Part shown: positions 29,214 to 38,965 of the stretch, piece by piece
Layout of the letters: the number at the start of each line of letters is the position of its first letter
Position numbering within the stretch: position 1 is the first letter of the stretch
Assembly (NCBI GenBank): GCA_001464125.1
Contig: LNEP01000011.1
Span: 124,001-188,000, forward strand
DNA: 64,000 nucleotides
Reading direction: 5' to 3'
Source of the DNA: Betaproteobacteria bacterium Ga0077540
GTDB lineage: Bacteria; Pseudomonadota; Gammaproteobacteria; Burkholderiales; Methylophilaceae
Made by a program: the position numbers and the translations under genes
Notes under the pieces: generated by a model
Database searches by the model: none
What the model was told of the DNA's origin: nothing
The model's input: only the letters and a program-made list of their open reading frames with translations

Positions 29214-32200
29214 TTATTGTGTTGGTGGTTGCGTTTTGGCTTCACCACCACTCGCTTTTGCCGGTCCTTTACTCACTTCCAGATTAAGCTTGGTTGGTAC
29301 CGATTTTGTTTTGGTGTCGCTAGACTTTTGCGCCACAGCACTATTGATACGAATACGTTGTGCATCAATACCAGCACTAGTGAGCGCATCTCGAATCGCC
29401 TCCCCACGGCGTTGTGCAAGCTGGGTGAGGTCGCTTTCTTTTACTTCTATGCTTTGCGTGAGCTTTTCTTGTGCAGCTTCATAATGCCCGGCTTCTGGCG
29501 TTTCAAATTTCTCTTTTAAACGTTTAAGCAAGCCTTTGTTGGTGAGGTCATCATGCAGGCTATCAATCGCCTTTTGTACTTTGGGATTCGTGAGATCAAT
29601 CGGCCCTGCTTGTTGGCCTGGCTCAAGTGTGATGCCCATTTCATCTGCCACTTGTTGACGTAAGGCCAACTCTTGTAACGCGCGTTTATCTAAAGTGGCG
29701 TCATAACTGGGGCTAATGCTGAGTGCCAAACCAAGACGCTTGCCCAGCGCTTGGCTCATGGACTTCACTTTTTCCTGCTCGGGTGGTGCTAGCTTGGTCT
29801 GGCCTGCATCAAACACGATGGCATCCAGATTTTCTCCACTGCCACCAAACAGCTTGCCTAATGCCCTGAATGGCGCGGTGACAATTTTAGTGAGTACATT
29901 TTTAATAGCTTTCCACACAATACTGCCGTAGCTAAATTGTGGATCATCCAAACTGCCAGATATGGGCAGGTCTAAATCAATCACGCCATCGCTATCCTCT
30001 AAAATGGCAATCGCTAAATCTAATGGCAAATCGGCGGCATCTTTGCTTTCAACGCGTTCACCCAATATCAACTTATTGATGACAAATTTATTTTCACCTG
30101 CTAATTGGCGTTGTTTAATTTTGTATTCCAAATCTACCGATAACTTACCGGAATCAATCCGTCTGCCAGCAAATTTGCCAGAGTATGGGGTCAGTCGATT
30201 CATCTCAAGGTTGGTGAACGCCAGTTTGACATCGGTAAATTGGGTGGCTTGGAACGGTTGTAGCGAACCGCGAATTTTGGCTGCGCCGTATTCATCTACT
30301 TTGCCGTCTAACTCAAGTTGCGCGGTGGCCTGCGGGTTAGTTGAAATGCTGTTAATCACACCGGAGAGGGAGTGCATTTTGGTGCCAAACTGTGGCGTGA
30401 GCGAGAGGTCCGCAAATTCCAATTCTGCATCTTGAATGCGGGTGGTTTCAATATTGACAGGAAACACCTCTTCGTATGCCGTATTGTTGGCAGGTGGCGT
30501 AGGTGCTGGCGCTTGTAGTTTGTCAGTACTTACTTTCACGGATGTGGACGCGGCTTGGGTCAGGCTTGTGTTGCTGGGCGCGCTGCTGGTGCTAGGTTTG
30601 GTTTTTGCAGCTGCTGTAGTGTTGCTCTCAACTGGTGGCGGTGCGTTGTCCGAGCTACGTAATATGCGACTGATGTTGGTGGTTCTATCCTCATAAATAA
30701 TGAATTTACCAGTGGGTTGTTGCAGTTTCAGCGTGCCCAATTGCAGTCGGTTGGGGGATAGCGACATTGCAACATCATCGCTGGCCAACAACTGCCATGT
30801 TAGAAAAGGTGCTTTGGTGGTTTCTTCATTCAGTGCCAATTGCTTCACACTGATACCACCGTTAAAGTTCAGGCCAAATGTTTTTTGCTGCTGCATCGCC
30901 ACTTTACCGCTGACGCTAGCCGAGCCTGACCCTAATTCCAGCTTGGCAAACTGATTGAGGTAAGGGGCAAACGGTTTGAATGCGGCATCGGTCAGCTTGA
31001 GATTGAGTGTGCTTTTAAAAGGCATCGGTGTGACATTCCCTTGCGTCTCAAAGCGGCCACCCTGCTTAATCGCAAAGCTAGCCTTAACCGGTACTGGCTT
31101 GTCGAGATTGAGCGAAATATTGCGCAACTCCAACCCAATTTTGTCTAAATCCAATCGCACAGGCTGGCTTGGGGTTTGGTCTTCAATATGCAACTGACTC
31201 TGACCCAGTGCAAGTTTGTCTACATTCACTGCCCAGCTAGAAGCGGTTTGGTTATTTGCGCTAGGTTGAGCATTGCTCGATTGCGGTGCTTTGTTATCTA
31301 GCAGTGTTTGCCAGTTTAATACACCTTGTTTGGGTTGAATCACTTCGGCATTCAGACCAGTTAGCACAATCGATTGGATATTCACTTGCTGCTGATCAAT
31401 CCCAATATCACCTTCGGATAGTGCTATTTGTTTGAGTGTGGCCACCGGTTTTTTAAAGGCGGCAGAGGTGAGTGTAATTGCATTTAATTGTGTTTGAAGT
31501 TGTTTAATGCTCCATTTGCCCTCTCCATTATTCACGCCAAAGCCAATATCAATGTCTTGCACATCTAGGCTAATGGGGTGGGTAAACGTCTGGTCTTCAA
31601 CATTTAGCGACCAATCTTGTAATTGCACAGCGGCAATATTCACAGCGAACGGCGCGGTTTGTTTTTCAGTCGTTAAAGCAGCTGGTGTTTCAGCCACTGT
31701 TGGTGCGCTCGATGGTGATTCAACATTAGATGTTTCTGATGATGGTGAATCAGGCGCAGAAAATGCAGTTTGCCAATCCACACTGCCATCCTTCGCCCGT
31801 TTTGCGGTGATGGCACCTTGCGCCAATTGAATTTGTGCAATGCTGGCCTGTTGTTTCGCTAAATCTAAAGCGATATTTTGTAAGGCTATGTTCGGTACTT
31901 TTAATAACGCCTGTTCGCCATGTTGCACAAGTAATTGCTGACCATCAATATTTAAGTCTTTAAATGTAAGTTGTGTTTGGTCTTGCTGGGCAAAAGTGAG
32001 TTGTGGAAGTTTGGCGGTGAGTTTTGCCAATCCAATCGATGCGCCTGGCTTGTCTGCCACGTTGCTAGGGCTAAGCGTGAGTGCCAGCCCATCCAAATCC
32101 AATCCAATAGTGCTGAGCACCAAATTGGGCTGATCGTTTGGCAGGGTAAAGTCATAGCCAAAATGCGCTTGCAACTGCCCTTGTTGGAGTTGAAGCGGTA

Positions 32201-32924
32201 GCTGTGAGTCTTTCACAATACGCGATAAACCAGCTACTGCAATATTTTCCAGCGCCACTTCCCCTTTGGATGCCAGCGGATTCACGCCCATATTGCCTTT
32301 CCATTTCAAGGTGCCGCCGTTGTCAGCAAACTTGGCCGCAATCAGGTAATCACCACGGTCTTGCGGTAAGGTAGAAAAGCCTTCCAGCTCAAAGTTAATC
32401 GGGGTGATTTCTGCTTGAAATGGGGTGGCACGGTTTGCATCCTGGTATAACACTTGCCCCTGCACAATGGCCAATTGCGTGATGACTACCCGAGGAATAC
32501 TATCGCTAGGCGGGCTTTTTTCTTCATTGAGTTTGGCAATCAGCGCATCCCAATTTAATCTGCCGTTTCGCTGAATGGCAACTACGGTATGGGGTGCTTG
32601 TAGGCGTATTTCTTTTAGCTTCCATGCCAAGTTGAATATCCCACTAAGCTCTAAATCCACTTTTAGCTGAGCAAAGCTCGCCAAAGGCGCGCCTTGTAAT
32701 GTGTTGAGCTTAAAGTCATCAATCACAGCGCTTAAGTTGAATGGATTAAAACGCACTTGTCCAACGCTGGCTTGGCTGGCTAATTGTTTTTCTGCAATCC
32801 AAGGTACTAATTTTTGCGCGAGTGGATTGATGGCCAATAGGCTAAACAGCACATAAAACCCATATACCCCCAATATAATTTTGGTGGGCTTTTTGGCTAG
32901 CCATTGTTTAAGTGTTTGCAACAT
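29214..32924 (-). CDS. Giant DUF748 (AsmA-like) envelope protein
   Basis: A 1236-residue protein with one N-terminal membrane segment (about 15-33, KIILGVYGFYVLFSLLAINPLA) and a long repetitive beta-rich periplasmic region. The patterns 'VDLELSGIFNLAWKLKEIRLQAPH' and 'PQFSYGSIVWKAIKNVL' are typical of DUF748. Two Ser/Thr/Ala/Pro-rich linkers interrupt it (about 395-425 and 730-790). The C-terminal 200 residues are alpha-helical and charged. AsmA/TamB-like proteins are thought to bridge the periplasm and move phospholipids to the outer membrane; that role is inferred. A second AsmA-type giant is encoded 1.6 kb upstream. Confidence 0.85.
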   Translation of the reverse strand: MLQTLKQWLAKKPTKIILGVYGFYVLFSLLAINPLAQKLVPWIAEKQLASQASVGQVRFNPFNLSAVIDDFKLNTLQGAPLASFAQLKVDLELSGIFNLAWKLKEIRLQAPHTVVAIQRNGRLNWDALIAKLNEEKSPPSDSIPRVVITQLAIVQGQVLYQDANRATPFQAEITPINFELEGFSTLPQDRGDYLIAAKFADNGGTLKWKGNMGVNPLASKGEVALENIAVAGLSRIVKDSQLPLQLQQGQLQAHFGYDFTLPNDQPNLVLSTIGLDLDGLALTLSPSNVADKPGASIGLAKLTAKLPQLTFAQQDQTQLTFKDLNIDGQQLLVQHGEQALLKVPNIALQNIALDLAKQQASIAQIQLAQGAITAKRAKDGSVDWQTAFSAPDSPSSETSNVESPSSAPTVAETPAALTTEKQTAPFAVNIAAVQLQDWSLNVEDQTFTHPISLDVQDIDIGFGVNNGEGKWSIKQLQTQLNAITLTSAAFKKPVATLKQIALSEGDIGIDQQQVNIQSIVLTGLNAEVIQPKQGVLNWQTLLDNKAPQSSNAQPSANNQTASSWAVNVDKLALGQSQLHIEDQTPSQPVRLDLDKIGLELRNISLNLDKPVPVKASFAIKQGGRFETQGNVTPMPFKSTLNLKLTDAAFKPFAPYLNQFAKLELGSGSASVSGKVAMQQQKTFGLNFNGGISVKQLALNEETTKAPFLTWQLLASDDVAMSLSPNRLQLGTLKLQQPTGKFIIYEDRTTNISRILRSSDNAPPPVESNTTAAAKTKPSTSSAPSNTSLTQAASTSVKVSTDKLQAPAPTPPANNTAYEEVFPVNIETTRIQDAELEFADLSLTPQFGTKMHSLSGVINSISTNPQATAQLELDGKVDEYGAAKIRGSLQPFQATQFTDVKLAFTNLEMNRLTPYSGKFAGRRIDSGKLSVDLEYKIKQRQLAGENKFVINKLILGERVESKDAADLPLDLAIAILEDSDGVIDLDLPISGSLDDPQFSYGSIVWKAIKNVLTKIVTAPFRALGKLFGGSGENLDAIVFDAGQTKLAPPEQEKVKSMSQALGKRLGLALSISPSYDATLDKRALQELALRQQVADEMGITLEPGQQAGPIDLTNPKVQKAIDSLHDDLTNKGLLKRLKEKFETPEAGHYEAAQEKLTQSIEVKESDLTQLAQRRGEAIRDALTSAGIDAQRIRINSAVAQKSSDTKTKSVPTKLNLEVSKGPAKASGGEAKTQPPTQ

Positions 32925-32938
32925 AAGGTGTGGTTTGA

Positions 32939-33991
32939 TTAAGCTTTACGCAAGCTTATCAAAATTTTTCTAACTGGTGTGGGTATCGCTGCACCAATAG
33001 CATCTTCTATCGATAGCCAAACGGTGTTGGGGATTGGTGCGCTGGTGGGTTTACTCACTACATCTAGCGGTTGCGGCAGAATATCTAATTTGTAGTGGCT
33101 AAACGCATGTTGCAGCACGTTCATGGGCTCTTGCGTTTCTACCCGCAAGCCAAAGCGTGCCAGTGCCGCTTCGGTTGCAATGGTTTGCATATCAATTTCT
33201 GGCAAGCTCCACAGCCCACCCCAAATGCCTTTGGCGGGTCTTTTCTCCAGCAATACCTCTTGCCCATACTGCAAAATCAGCATGGTAGTAAACTTTTGCG
33301 GGCTGGTTTTTTTGGGTTTGGGCGTAGGCAGCAGATGTACGCGTTGTTGCGCATACGCTAAGCAACTTGTACTGAGTGGGCAAGTGCCACAGGCTGGCTT
33401 GCTGCGCGTACACATAGTTGCACCCAAATCCATCAGCCCTTGTGTGTAGGCCACCATATCGGCTTTGGGTAGCAGAGATTCCGCCAAACTCCACATGGCC
33501 TTTTCAATCTTGGGGGTTCCCGGCCAGCCATCAATGGCAAAATGGCGGGCAAGCACACGTTTAACGTTGCCATCTAAGATGGTTTGTACTTGATGAAAAG
33601 CAAAGGCTGCAATGGCAGCAGCGGTTGAGCGACCAATGCCAGAAAGTGTTTGCATAGCGGCAAAATCTTGCGGAAATTCGCCGTTAAATTCATCGACAAT
33701 GGTTTGTGCAGCATGGTGCAAATTGCGTGCTCTAGAGTAGTAACCTAAGCCACTCCAATGTTGCAGCACTTCTTCTTGCTCTGCAGCGGCTAGGCTTTGA
33801 ATAGTGGGAAATCGCGTCATAAAACGTTGGTAATAGCCAATGACCGCGCTCACTTGCGTTTGTTGCAGCATGATTTCCGACACCCAAATGGCATAAGGGT
33901 TACGTGCTTGGTTAGGCTTAGTTTGCCAAGGCAAGTCATGCCGACCATGCTGCTTTTGCCAGTCGATAATGCGCTGTGCAAAATCAGACAT
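32939..33991 (-). CDS. mutY: Adenine DNA glycosylase MutY
   Basis: About 350 residues. The catalytic Glu is in EIMLQQTQVSAVIGYY, the helix-hairpin-helix is LSGIGRSTAAAIAAFAF and the catalytic Asp is in ILDGNVKRVLARH. The 4Fe-4S cluster is held by C-x6-C-x2-C-x5-C (CTRSKPACGTCPLSTSC), and a C-terminal NUDIX-like domain recognises 8-oxoG (KGIWGGLWSLPE). It removes adenine mispaired with 8-oxoG. The ATG at 33991 is chosen because it overlaps the 3' end of the upstream peroxiredoxin-like gene by 8 bp; a TTG six codons upstream is less likely. Confidence 0.96.
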   Translation of the reverse strand: MSDFAQRIIDWQKQHGRHDLPWQTKPNQARNPYAIWVSEIMLQQTQVSAVIGYYQRFMTRFPTIQSLAAAEQEEVLQHWSGLGYYSRARNLHHAAQTIVDEFNGEFPQDFAAMQTLSGIGRSTAAAIAAFAFHQVQTILDGNVKRVLARHFAIDGWPGTPKIEKAMWSLAESLLPKADMVAYTQGLMDLGATMCTRSKPACGTCPLSTSCLAYAQQRVHLLPTPKPKKTSPQKFTTMLILQYGQEVLLEKRPAKGIWGGLWSLPEIDMQTIATEAALARFGLRVETQEPMNVLQHAFSHYKLDILPQPLDVVSKPTSAPIPNTVWLSIEDAIGAAIPTPVRKILISLRKA

Positions 33992-34544
33992 GCTGAGATA
34001 ACCAATCAATCACTTGCGTCGCATTTTGGTCTGGCGGAAATACAGGGTAAAAGCACTGTTGAATCTTGCCATCAAATGCAATCAGGGTAATTCGTTTGAT
34101 TAAGCGCATGCCTTCTATATTAAACGTGGGGAGTTTGAGTGCATTGGCAAAGTCTAGTTGTGCATCGCTTAATAAAGCAAACGGTAGGTGTAGACGCTCT
34201 GCTGCTTCGGTTTGATAGGTTGTGGTTTGCGTGCTTAAGCCAAATACCTGTGCGCCCACCAATCGTTGCAATTCAGCGTGATGGTCTCTAAAAGCGCAAG
34301 ATTGTGGCGTGCACCCTCTTGCCCCAGGAATACTGTCCCAACCATCGGGTAGTGGTACTCCGGGTGTTCCGGTCATCGGGTAGCAATAAATCACTAACCA
34401 GCCTTTGGGTTGGCTCAAATTGACCAGCGCACCATGTGTGGAGGCAAGAGCAATATCGGGCAACTGCATACCCGCCAGGTGCTGGCATGCGCCATCATCC
34501 TCGGGAACAGGCAAATCTGTAGGAAGCGTTTGATAAGACTGCAT
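33984..34544 (-). CDS. Peroxiredoxin-like (AhpC/TSA, redoxin fold) protein
   Basis: A 186-residue thioredoxin-fold protein. LPDIALASTHGALVNLSQPKG opens the fold, and VIYCYPMTGTPG is followed by an inserted loop and then RGCTPQSCAFRDHHAEL, in which the first Cys sits where the peroxidatic Cys is expected and a second follows four residues later. It then has QVFGLSTQTTTYQTEAAERLHLPFALLSD. It probably reduces peroxides. It precedes mutY with an 8-bp overlap, pairing peroxide removal with 8-oxoG repair. Confidence 0.83.
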   Translation of the reverse strand: MQSYQTLPTDLPVPEDDGACQHLAGMQLPDIALASTHGALVNLSQPKGWLVIYCYPMTGTPGVPLPDGWDSIPGARGCTPQSCAFRDHHAELQRLVGAQVFGLSTQTTTYQTEAAERLHLPFALLSDAQLDFANALKLPTFNIEGMRLIKRITLIAFDGKIQQCFYPVFPPDQNATQVIDWLSQHV

Positions 34545-34561
34545 GCGCTAAATGCCTAGTC

Positions 34562-37500
34562 TTAAAATTTCAGCAATTTCTTAAGGGCTTCCTCTTTGGC
34601 TTGCTCTTTTAACGATTTAGGCTCTTCCTTAGGTGCGGCGTCGGCAGGGGCTGCTTCTTGCGTAGTGCCAGACTCTGTCTTGCTTGCGTCAGTGCTGCCG
34701 CTTTTGGATTTGCTGCCGCCCAAGATATTTTTGAGGGCATCGGCTTTATTCTCGTTACCCAGCAGTTCTTTAACCGCTGCACCTTTTTCGCCACCCACTT
34801 TATCCAATAAGTTAGATTTTGCAATGGCTGCGCCAATCGCGGCAAAGTCCATTCCAAATTTTGGGCTGGCAAATGTGCCCGTAATTTTCACCGGAATAGA
34901 TAAACCGCTGAGTTGGTCTAGGTCAGCTCCGCCTTGGCCTTTAAGCGATTTAACCACCGTTGGTTTGGCCAAATAGTTGATTTTTTCTGCACCAATATCA
35001 ATATCGCCTTTGCTATCGCCCTTGGCTAATCGCAAAATGGGGGCTTTCATCGCCAAGTCTTCATTGTGCGCAACACCGTTTTTGATGACAAAACTCGCGG
35101 TAAGCTCACTGAAATCAGTCTTTTTAGTTTTATCTGCGTCTACTGCGTCTTTGGATTTAAGCAGATTGGCTTTGTTTTTTAAATCACGAATGGTGCCGGC
35201 AATATCAATCCCCTTCACTGCACCATCTGCAAGATTAAGTGATGCGTTGCCGGCCAATGCTTTTTTTAATGCACCTACCGTTGTGCCTTGAGTGGTGATG
35301 TCTACATCCACAGAGCCGGTGCCTGCCAACATGTCGTTATTGATGGCATCGACTAATAGCGGGCCAACCGAGATGTTTTTCATGGCTTGTTTAAACGTAA
35401 TGACTGGAGTGGCGCGCGCATCTACTTTCAGTGCACCATTCATGCTGCCTTGATACAAATTGGCTGCAAATGGCGACACGTTAACGACACCTTGTTGCGC
35501 ATTCAAGCCAATATTCACATTTTGCGTTTTTACGTTGGCAATTTTTAGCCAGCCGATCTTAGCCGAACCGGTGGCATTAAACTTTTTTAATGCACTCAGA
35601 TCAATCGGCGTCTCTGCGCTGGCTTGCGTGGTTTTGGGTGCAGTGCTTACGGCAGCTGGCTCGCTTTTGGTGATATAGCGGTCAGCGTCTAGCTTATCGA
35701 TATCCACATTAAAATTAAACACTGGCTGGCTAAATTGGCTCACACCCAAGTTGGCGTTAATCTGGCTATCATCCACCTTGGCGCTGACTGGGTTAAGGTT
35801 TAATTTCTCGCCGTTGGCATTGAGCTTAATGTTGATATTGCTGGCTTTGGTTTTGCCATATTTCAATTGCCCCACGCGGATGCTGCCATCTGCATTTAAG
35901 GCTTTAAGTGCAGATAAATCCAAAGGTTTGTCGGATTTGCTAGGCGCAGGTGTGCTTGCTTTGCTTGGTGCTGGCGCGCTGCTGGCGTAACGGTCCAAGT
36001 CTACCTGGTCTACATCAATATCAAACGTATATAAGGGTTTGTTGAACTGGCTGATGGCAAAATTGCCTTTAATACGGCTGTCATCCACTTTCACATCCAA
36101 GCCCGTTAGCGCCAGTTTTTGACCATCGCCTTTAATCGCCACATTCAAGCCAGTCACGCGGTAGGGGTCATACACAATGCTGCCGATATTCAACTTGCCA
36201 TCCACCAACAAGGTTTTAAGGGCAGACAAATCAGCAGGCTTGTTGCTGCCTTCTGATTTTTTAGCACTGGTTGCGGGGGCAGTAGAAGCTTTGCCCAATA
36301 ACTGAGTGAGGTTGATTTTGTCAGCCGTCAGGTTAAATTTGATATTCGGTGTTTTAAACCCTGTCACGTCCACATTGCCGTTCAGCTTGGTCTCAGCCAC
36401 GCTCAAATTAAATGTGCTGTCGGCCTTTTCTTGTTTAATATCGGCATGTGCGCCCAAGTTAAACGCGCCTTGAATCGCGCCGTTAGGCAAGCTAGGGTCT
36501 TGAATATTCACCTTGCCTGCCAGTTTGGGAATATCAAATACCAAGGCTTCAATATTGCCTTTAAAGGGAGATGAAAACTGGCTAGTCACCACCCGTTTGC
36601 CTTGCGTCATATTTAAATCGCCGCTAATACCACTACTTTGCAGCGCTTTGGGTGAGCCCTTCATGTCGGCAATCACCATATTTAACTTCAAGTTGGCATC
36701 GGCTTTTTGTTGCGTCACATGCAGCGTGATTTTTTGCGTGCTCACTTCATCTTTTAAAATCTTCAGCGCGGGTGCGTTCAGCTCAACCGTTTGTTTAGCG
36801 CCATCAAAATCGCCGCTGGCCGCCAGTTTTAAACTGTCCACCAAAAATTCCATGTTTTCAGGTTTGGCATCCACATCACCGCTGGCTTTTACCTCTACGT
36901 TTTTGCCATTGAACATATCGCCAGTGATCACGGTATCCAATCCTGCGACCTTGAAGCGTTTGGTTTCAGGGTCCACCAAGAAATTGCCTTTTAAGTTCAC
37001 GTTAGCAGCAATCGCGGGCTGATTAGCATTTACTTTAAAGTCGGTGGTAATGTCCATCGGCTCGGCTAGGGCAATGCGGCCAGAGCTTAAGTTAAACTGG
37101 CTAATCGCATAAGTTGAACCGGTGGCTTCATCGGCGTATTGCACCGCTGAGTTGGTGACTTTCACGCCCTGTACGTCAAATTTAATCTCGGTAGATTCTT
37201 CTTCGTCTTTGCTTAATAAGTCGTCAAAGTTAGTGGTGCCGTCTTTGTATTTGATAATGTTGGCCTTGGCACCATCCACATAAATGGTGTCCACCACCAA
37301 TTCTTTTTTGAGCAAGGGCAATACCGCCAACGCCACTTTTGCGCTGTTCACAGAGGCAAACTCTGCGCTGCCTTTATGCTCAGAAATTGCAATTTTGCCT
37401 AAATCCGCACCAATTTTTGGCCAGAACGATAGCTTAATATCGCCCTCAATGGTCAAGGTGCGTTCTTTTTTCTCTTTCACCAAATCAATGATTTGTTGTT

Positions 37501-37606
37501 TGTAATCATTAGGATTAAAGGTGGCTGCAATCATAGCTACCAAGATTAGCAATAAGGCAACCAAGCCCCCAATGCCATAAAGACTGTATTTGAGATATTT
37601 ATTCAT
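34562..37606 (-). CDS. AsmA family protein
   Basis: A 1014-residue protein with an N-terminal membrane helix (about 6-30) and the AsmA start ATFNPNDYKQQIIDLVKEKKERTLTIEGDIKLSFWP. The periplasmic part contains at least three copies of an 'LDLSALKALxxDGxxxxGxLxY' module (around residues 455, 560 and 660), separated by Ser/Pro/Ala/Lys linkers. A C-terminal AsmA block has PVKITGTFASPKFGMDF, followed by an Ala/Glu/Lys-rich tail. AsmA-type proteins act in outer-membrane lipid homeostasis. No operon partner beyond the peroxiredoxin-like and mutY genes downstream. Confidence 0.9.
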   Translation of the reverse strand: MNKYLKYSLYGIGGLVALLLILVAMIAATFNPNDYKQQIIDLVKEKKERTLTIEGDIKLSFWPKIGADLGKIAISEHKGSAEFASVNSAKVALAVLPLLKKELVVDTIYVDGAKANIIKYKDGTTNFDDLLSKDEEESTEIKFDVQGVKVTNSAVQYADEATGSTYAISQFNLSSGRIALAEPMDITTDFKVNANQPAIAANVNLKGNFLVDPETKRFKVAGLDTVITGDMFNGKNVEVKASGDVDAKPENMEFLVDSLKLAASGDFDGAKQTVELNAPALKILKDEVSTQKITLHVTQQKADANLKLNMVIADMKGSPKALQSSGISGDLNMTQGKRVVTSQFSSPFKGNIEALVFDIPKLAGKVNIQDPSLPNGAIQGAFNLGAHADIKQEKADSTFNLSVAETKLNGNVDVTGFKTPNIKFNLTADKINLTQLLGKASTAPATSAKKSEGSNKPADLSALKTLLVDGKLNIGSIVYDPYRVTGLNVAIKGDGQKLALTGLDVKVDDSRIKGNFAISQFNKPLYTFDIDVDQVDLDRYASSAPAPSKASTPAPSKSDKPLDLSALKALNADGSIRVGQLKYGKTKASNINIKLNANGEKLNLNPVSAKVDDSQINANLGVSQFSQPVFNFNVDIDKLDADRYITKSEPAAVSTAPKTTQASAETPIDLSALKKFNATGSAKIGWLKIANVKTQNVNIGLNAQQGVVNVSPFAANLYQGSMNGALKVDARATPVITFKQAMKNISVGPLLVDAINNDMLAGTGSVDVDITTQGTTVGALKKALAGNASLNLADGAVKGIDIAGTIRDLKNKANLLKSKDAVDADKTKKTDFSELTASFVIKNGVAHNEDLAMKAPILRLAKGDSKGDIDIGAEKINYLAKPTVVKSLKGQGGADLDQLSGLSIPVKITGTFASPKFGMDFAAIGAAIAKSNLLDKVGGEKGAAVKELLGNENKADALKNILGGSKSKSGSTDASKTESGTTQEAAPADAAPKEEPKSLKEQAKEEALKKLLKF

Positions 37607-37634
37607 TGCATCTCCCCAAAATTGATGCCCATTA

Positions 37635-38462
37635 TTATTGTACGGTCCAGTTGACGATGCCTGTGTAAGCCGTCACCAAAACAATCACCCCAAAAGCAAT
37701 GCGGTACCACGCAAAAATCGTAAAGTCATGATGGCTCACGTAACGAATCAGTGCACGCACCGCTATCATCGCGCTGATAAAGGCAAAAATAAACCCGATT
37801 ATCCAAGCGCCCATATCATCCATGCTTAACAATGCGCGGTCTTTATACATGGAATAAACAGAGGCAATGCCTAAGGTTGGGACTGCCAAAAAGAAAGAAA
37901 ATTCGGCCGCGGCCTTGCGCGATAAGCCAAAAAACAAGCCGCCAATGATGGTAGAGCCCGACCTAGACATGCCAGGAATCAGCGCAACCGCCTGTGCAAA
38001 CCCCAGCTTTAACGCATCCATCGGCCGTATATCATCTACCGTTTCTATCGTCACGGTATGCGCTCTTTTTTCTGCCCACAAAATAATCAGCGCACCCACA
38101 ATAAAGGCAATGGCCACCGGTACGGGTTTAAATAGAGCAGCTTTAATCATGTCGCCAAACGTTAAGCCCAATATCGCCAGCGGTAAAAATGCTATCGCCA
38201 AATTGGTAATTAAACGGTGGGCAATTGGATCACGCCCAAGCCCGGCAAAGGTGCTGACAAAACGCTGACGATACTCCCAAACCACTGCCAAAATAGAGCC
38301 TAGTTGAATCGCAATTTCAAACACACTGCGTTTGTCGTGATCCATAAAGTTCATCAAGTCACCCGCTAAAATAAGGTGACCAGTGCTGGAGATAGGCAAA
38401 AATTCAGTGGCGCCTTCCACAACGCCCATGATGGCAGCTTTAAGCAGTAAGAGTATATCCAT
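37635..38462 (-). CDS. uppP: Undecaprenyl-diphosphatase UppP (BacA)
   Basis: A 275-residue integral membrane enzyme with about eight helices. The two active-site motifs are VVEGATEFLPISSTGHLIL near the N-terminus and PGMSRSGSTIIGGLFFGLSRKAA. It recycles undecaprenyl diphosphate for wall and O-antigen synthesis; overexpression gives bacitracin resistance in E. coli. Normal length. 28 bp upstream of the AsmA gene on the same strand. Confidence 0.96.
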   Translation of the reverse strand: MDILLLLKAAIMGVVEGATEFLPISSTGHLILAGDLMNFMDHDKRSVFEIAIQLGSILAVVWEYRQRFVSTFAGLGRDPIAHRLITNLAIAFLPLAILGLTFGDMIKAALFKPVPVAIAFIVGALIILWAEKRAHTVTIETVDDIRPMDALKLGFAQAVALIPGMSRSGSTIIGGLFFGLSRKAAAEFSFFLAVPTLGIASVYSMYKDRALLSMDDMGAWIIGFIFAFISAMIAVRALIRYVSHHDFTIFAWYRIAFGVIVLVTAYTGIVNWTVQ

Positions 38463-38497
38463 GTAGCCTTAGTAAACGTATGTGTTATTAATGAATA

Positions 38498-38516
38498 AAG
38501 GGGCGGTTTGCCCCTT
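38498..38516 (-). terminator. Probable terminator after the YidB-like gene
   Basis: AAGGGGC / GCCCCTT stem with a GGTTT loop, 19 bp past the stop of the YidB-like gene. Read on the minus strand it is followed by TTTATT, a short U-rich run. It would separate that gene from uppP. Confidence 0.55.
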
Positions 38517-38534
38517 GGTAACAGCAAGCATGGC

Positions 38535-38924
38535 TTACTTAAGCATCCCCATTAATACTGATAATAAGTTGCCTGACTCACTAGGCACCTCACCATTTGG
38601 GGTGAGCTTGTCTACAATCGCAGGTAAGTGCTCTGCAATTTGTGCACTTAATGTGTTGGGGTCTATACCAAATTTTGTGGCAATTTCACCTATTTGGCTG
38701 TTGCCTAACACGCTGGCAATTTGGTCTGCTGAGATGGGTAAGTTTTCACCAGTGCCCACCCAAGAGGCCGCTTGTTCCGCCAAACCGCCTTCTTTAAATT
38801 TCTCAAGTACGCCACTTAAGCCGCCGTTTTGGTTAAGCATATCCATCGCCACTTGTGCCATGGCGCCTTTTTCACCCATCACTTTTTCCAACATGCCGCC
38901 GGCCAAACTATCTAACAATCCCAT
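38535..38924 (-). CDS. YidB-like DUF937 protein
   Basis: A 129-residue soluble protein. It starts MGLLDSLAGGMLEKVMGEKG and contains GGLSGVLEKFKEGGLAEQAASWVGTGENLPISADQI and the VLGNSQIGEIATKFGI helix, the layout of YidB/DUF937 proteins. Function is unknown. The convergent side carries a probable terminator. rluB lies 41 bp upstream on the same strand. Confidence 0.85.
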   Translation of the reverse strand: MGLLDSLAGGMLEKVMGEKGAMAQVAMDMLNQNGGLSGVLEKFKEGGLAEQAASWVGTGENLPISADQIASVLGNSQIGEIATKFGIDPNTLSAQIAEHLPAIVDKLTPNGEVPSESGNLLSVLMGMLK

Positions 38925-38965
38925 TTCACATTCCTTAAAATTAAATTATTGTTTGTATTGGTTTT

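Noticed and set aside
29716-31830. Several long open frames antisense to the DUF748 gene
   Set aside because: They are shadows caused by codon bias on the other strand; products are Ser/Asn/Leu-rich with no recognisable domain and no ribosome sites.
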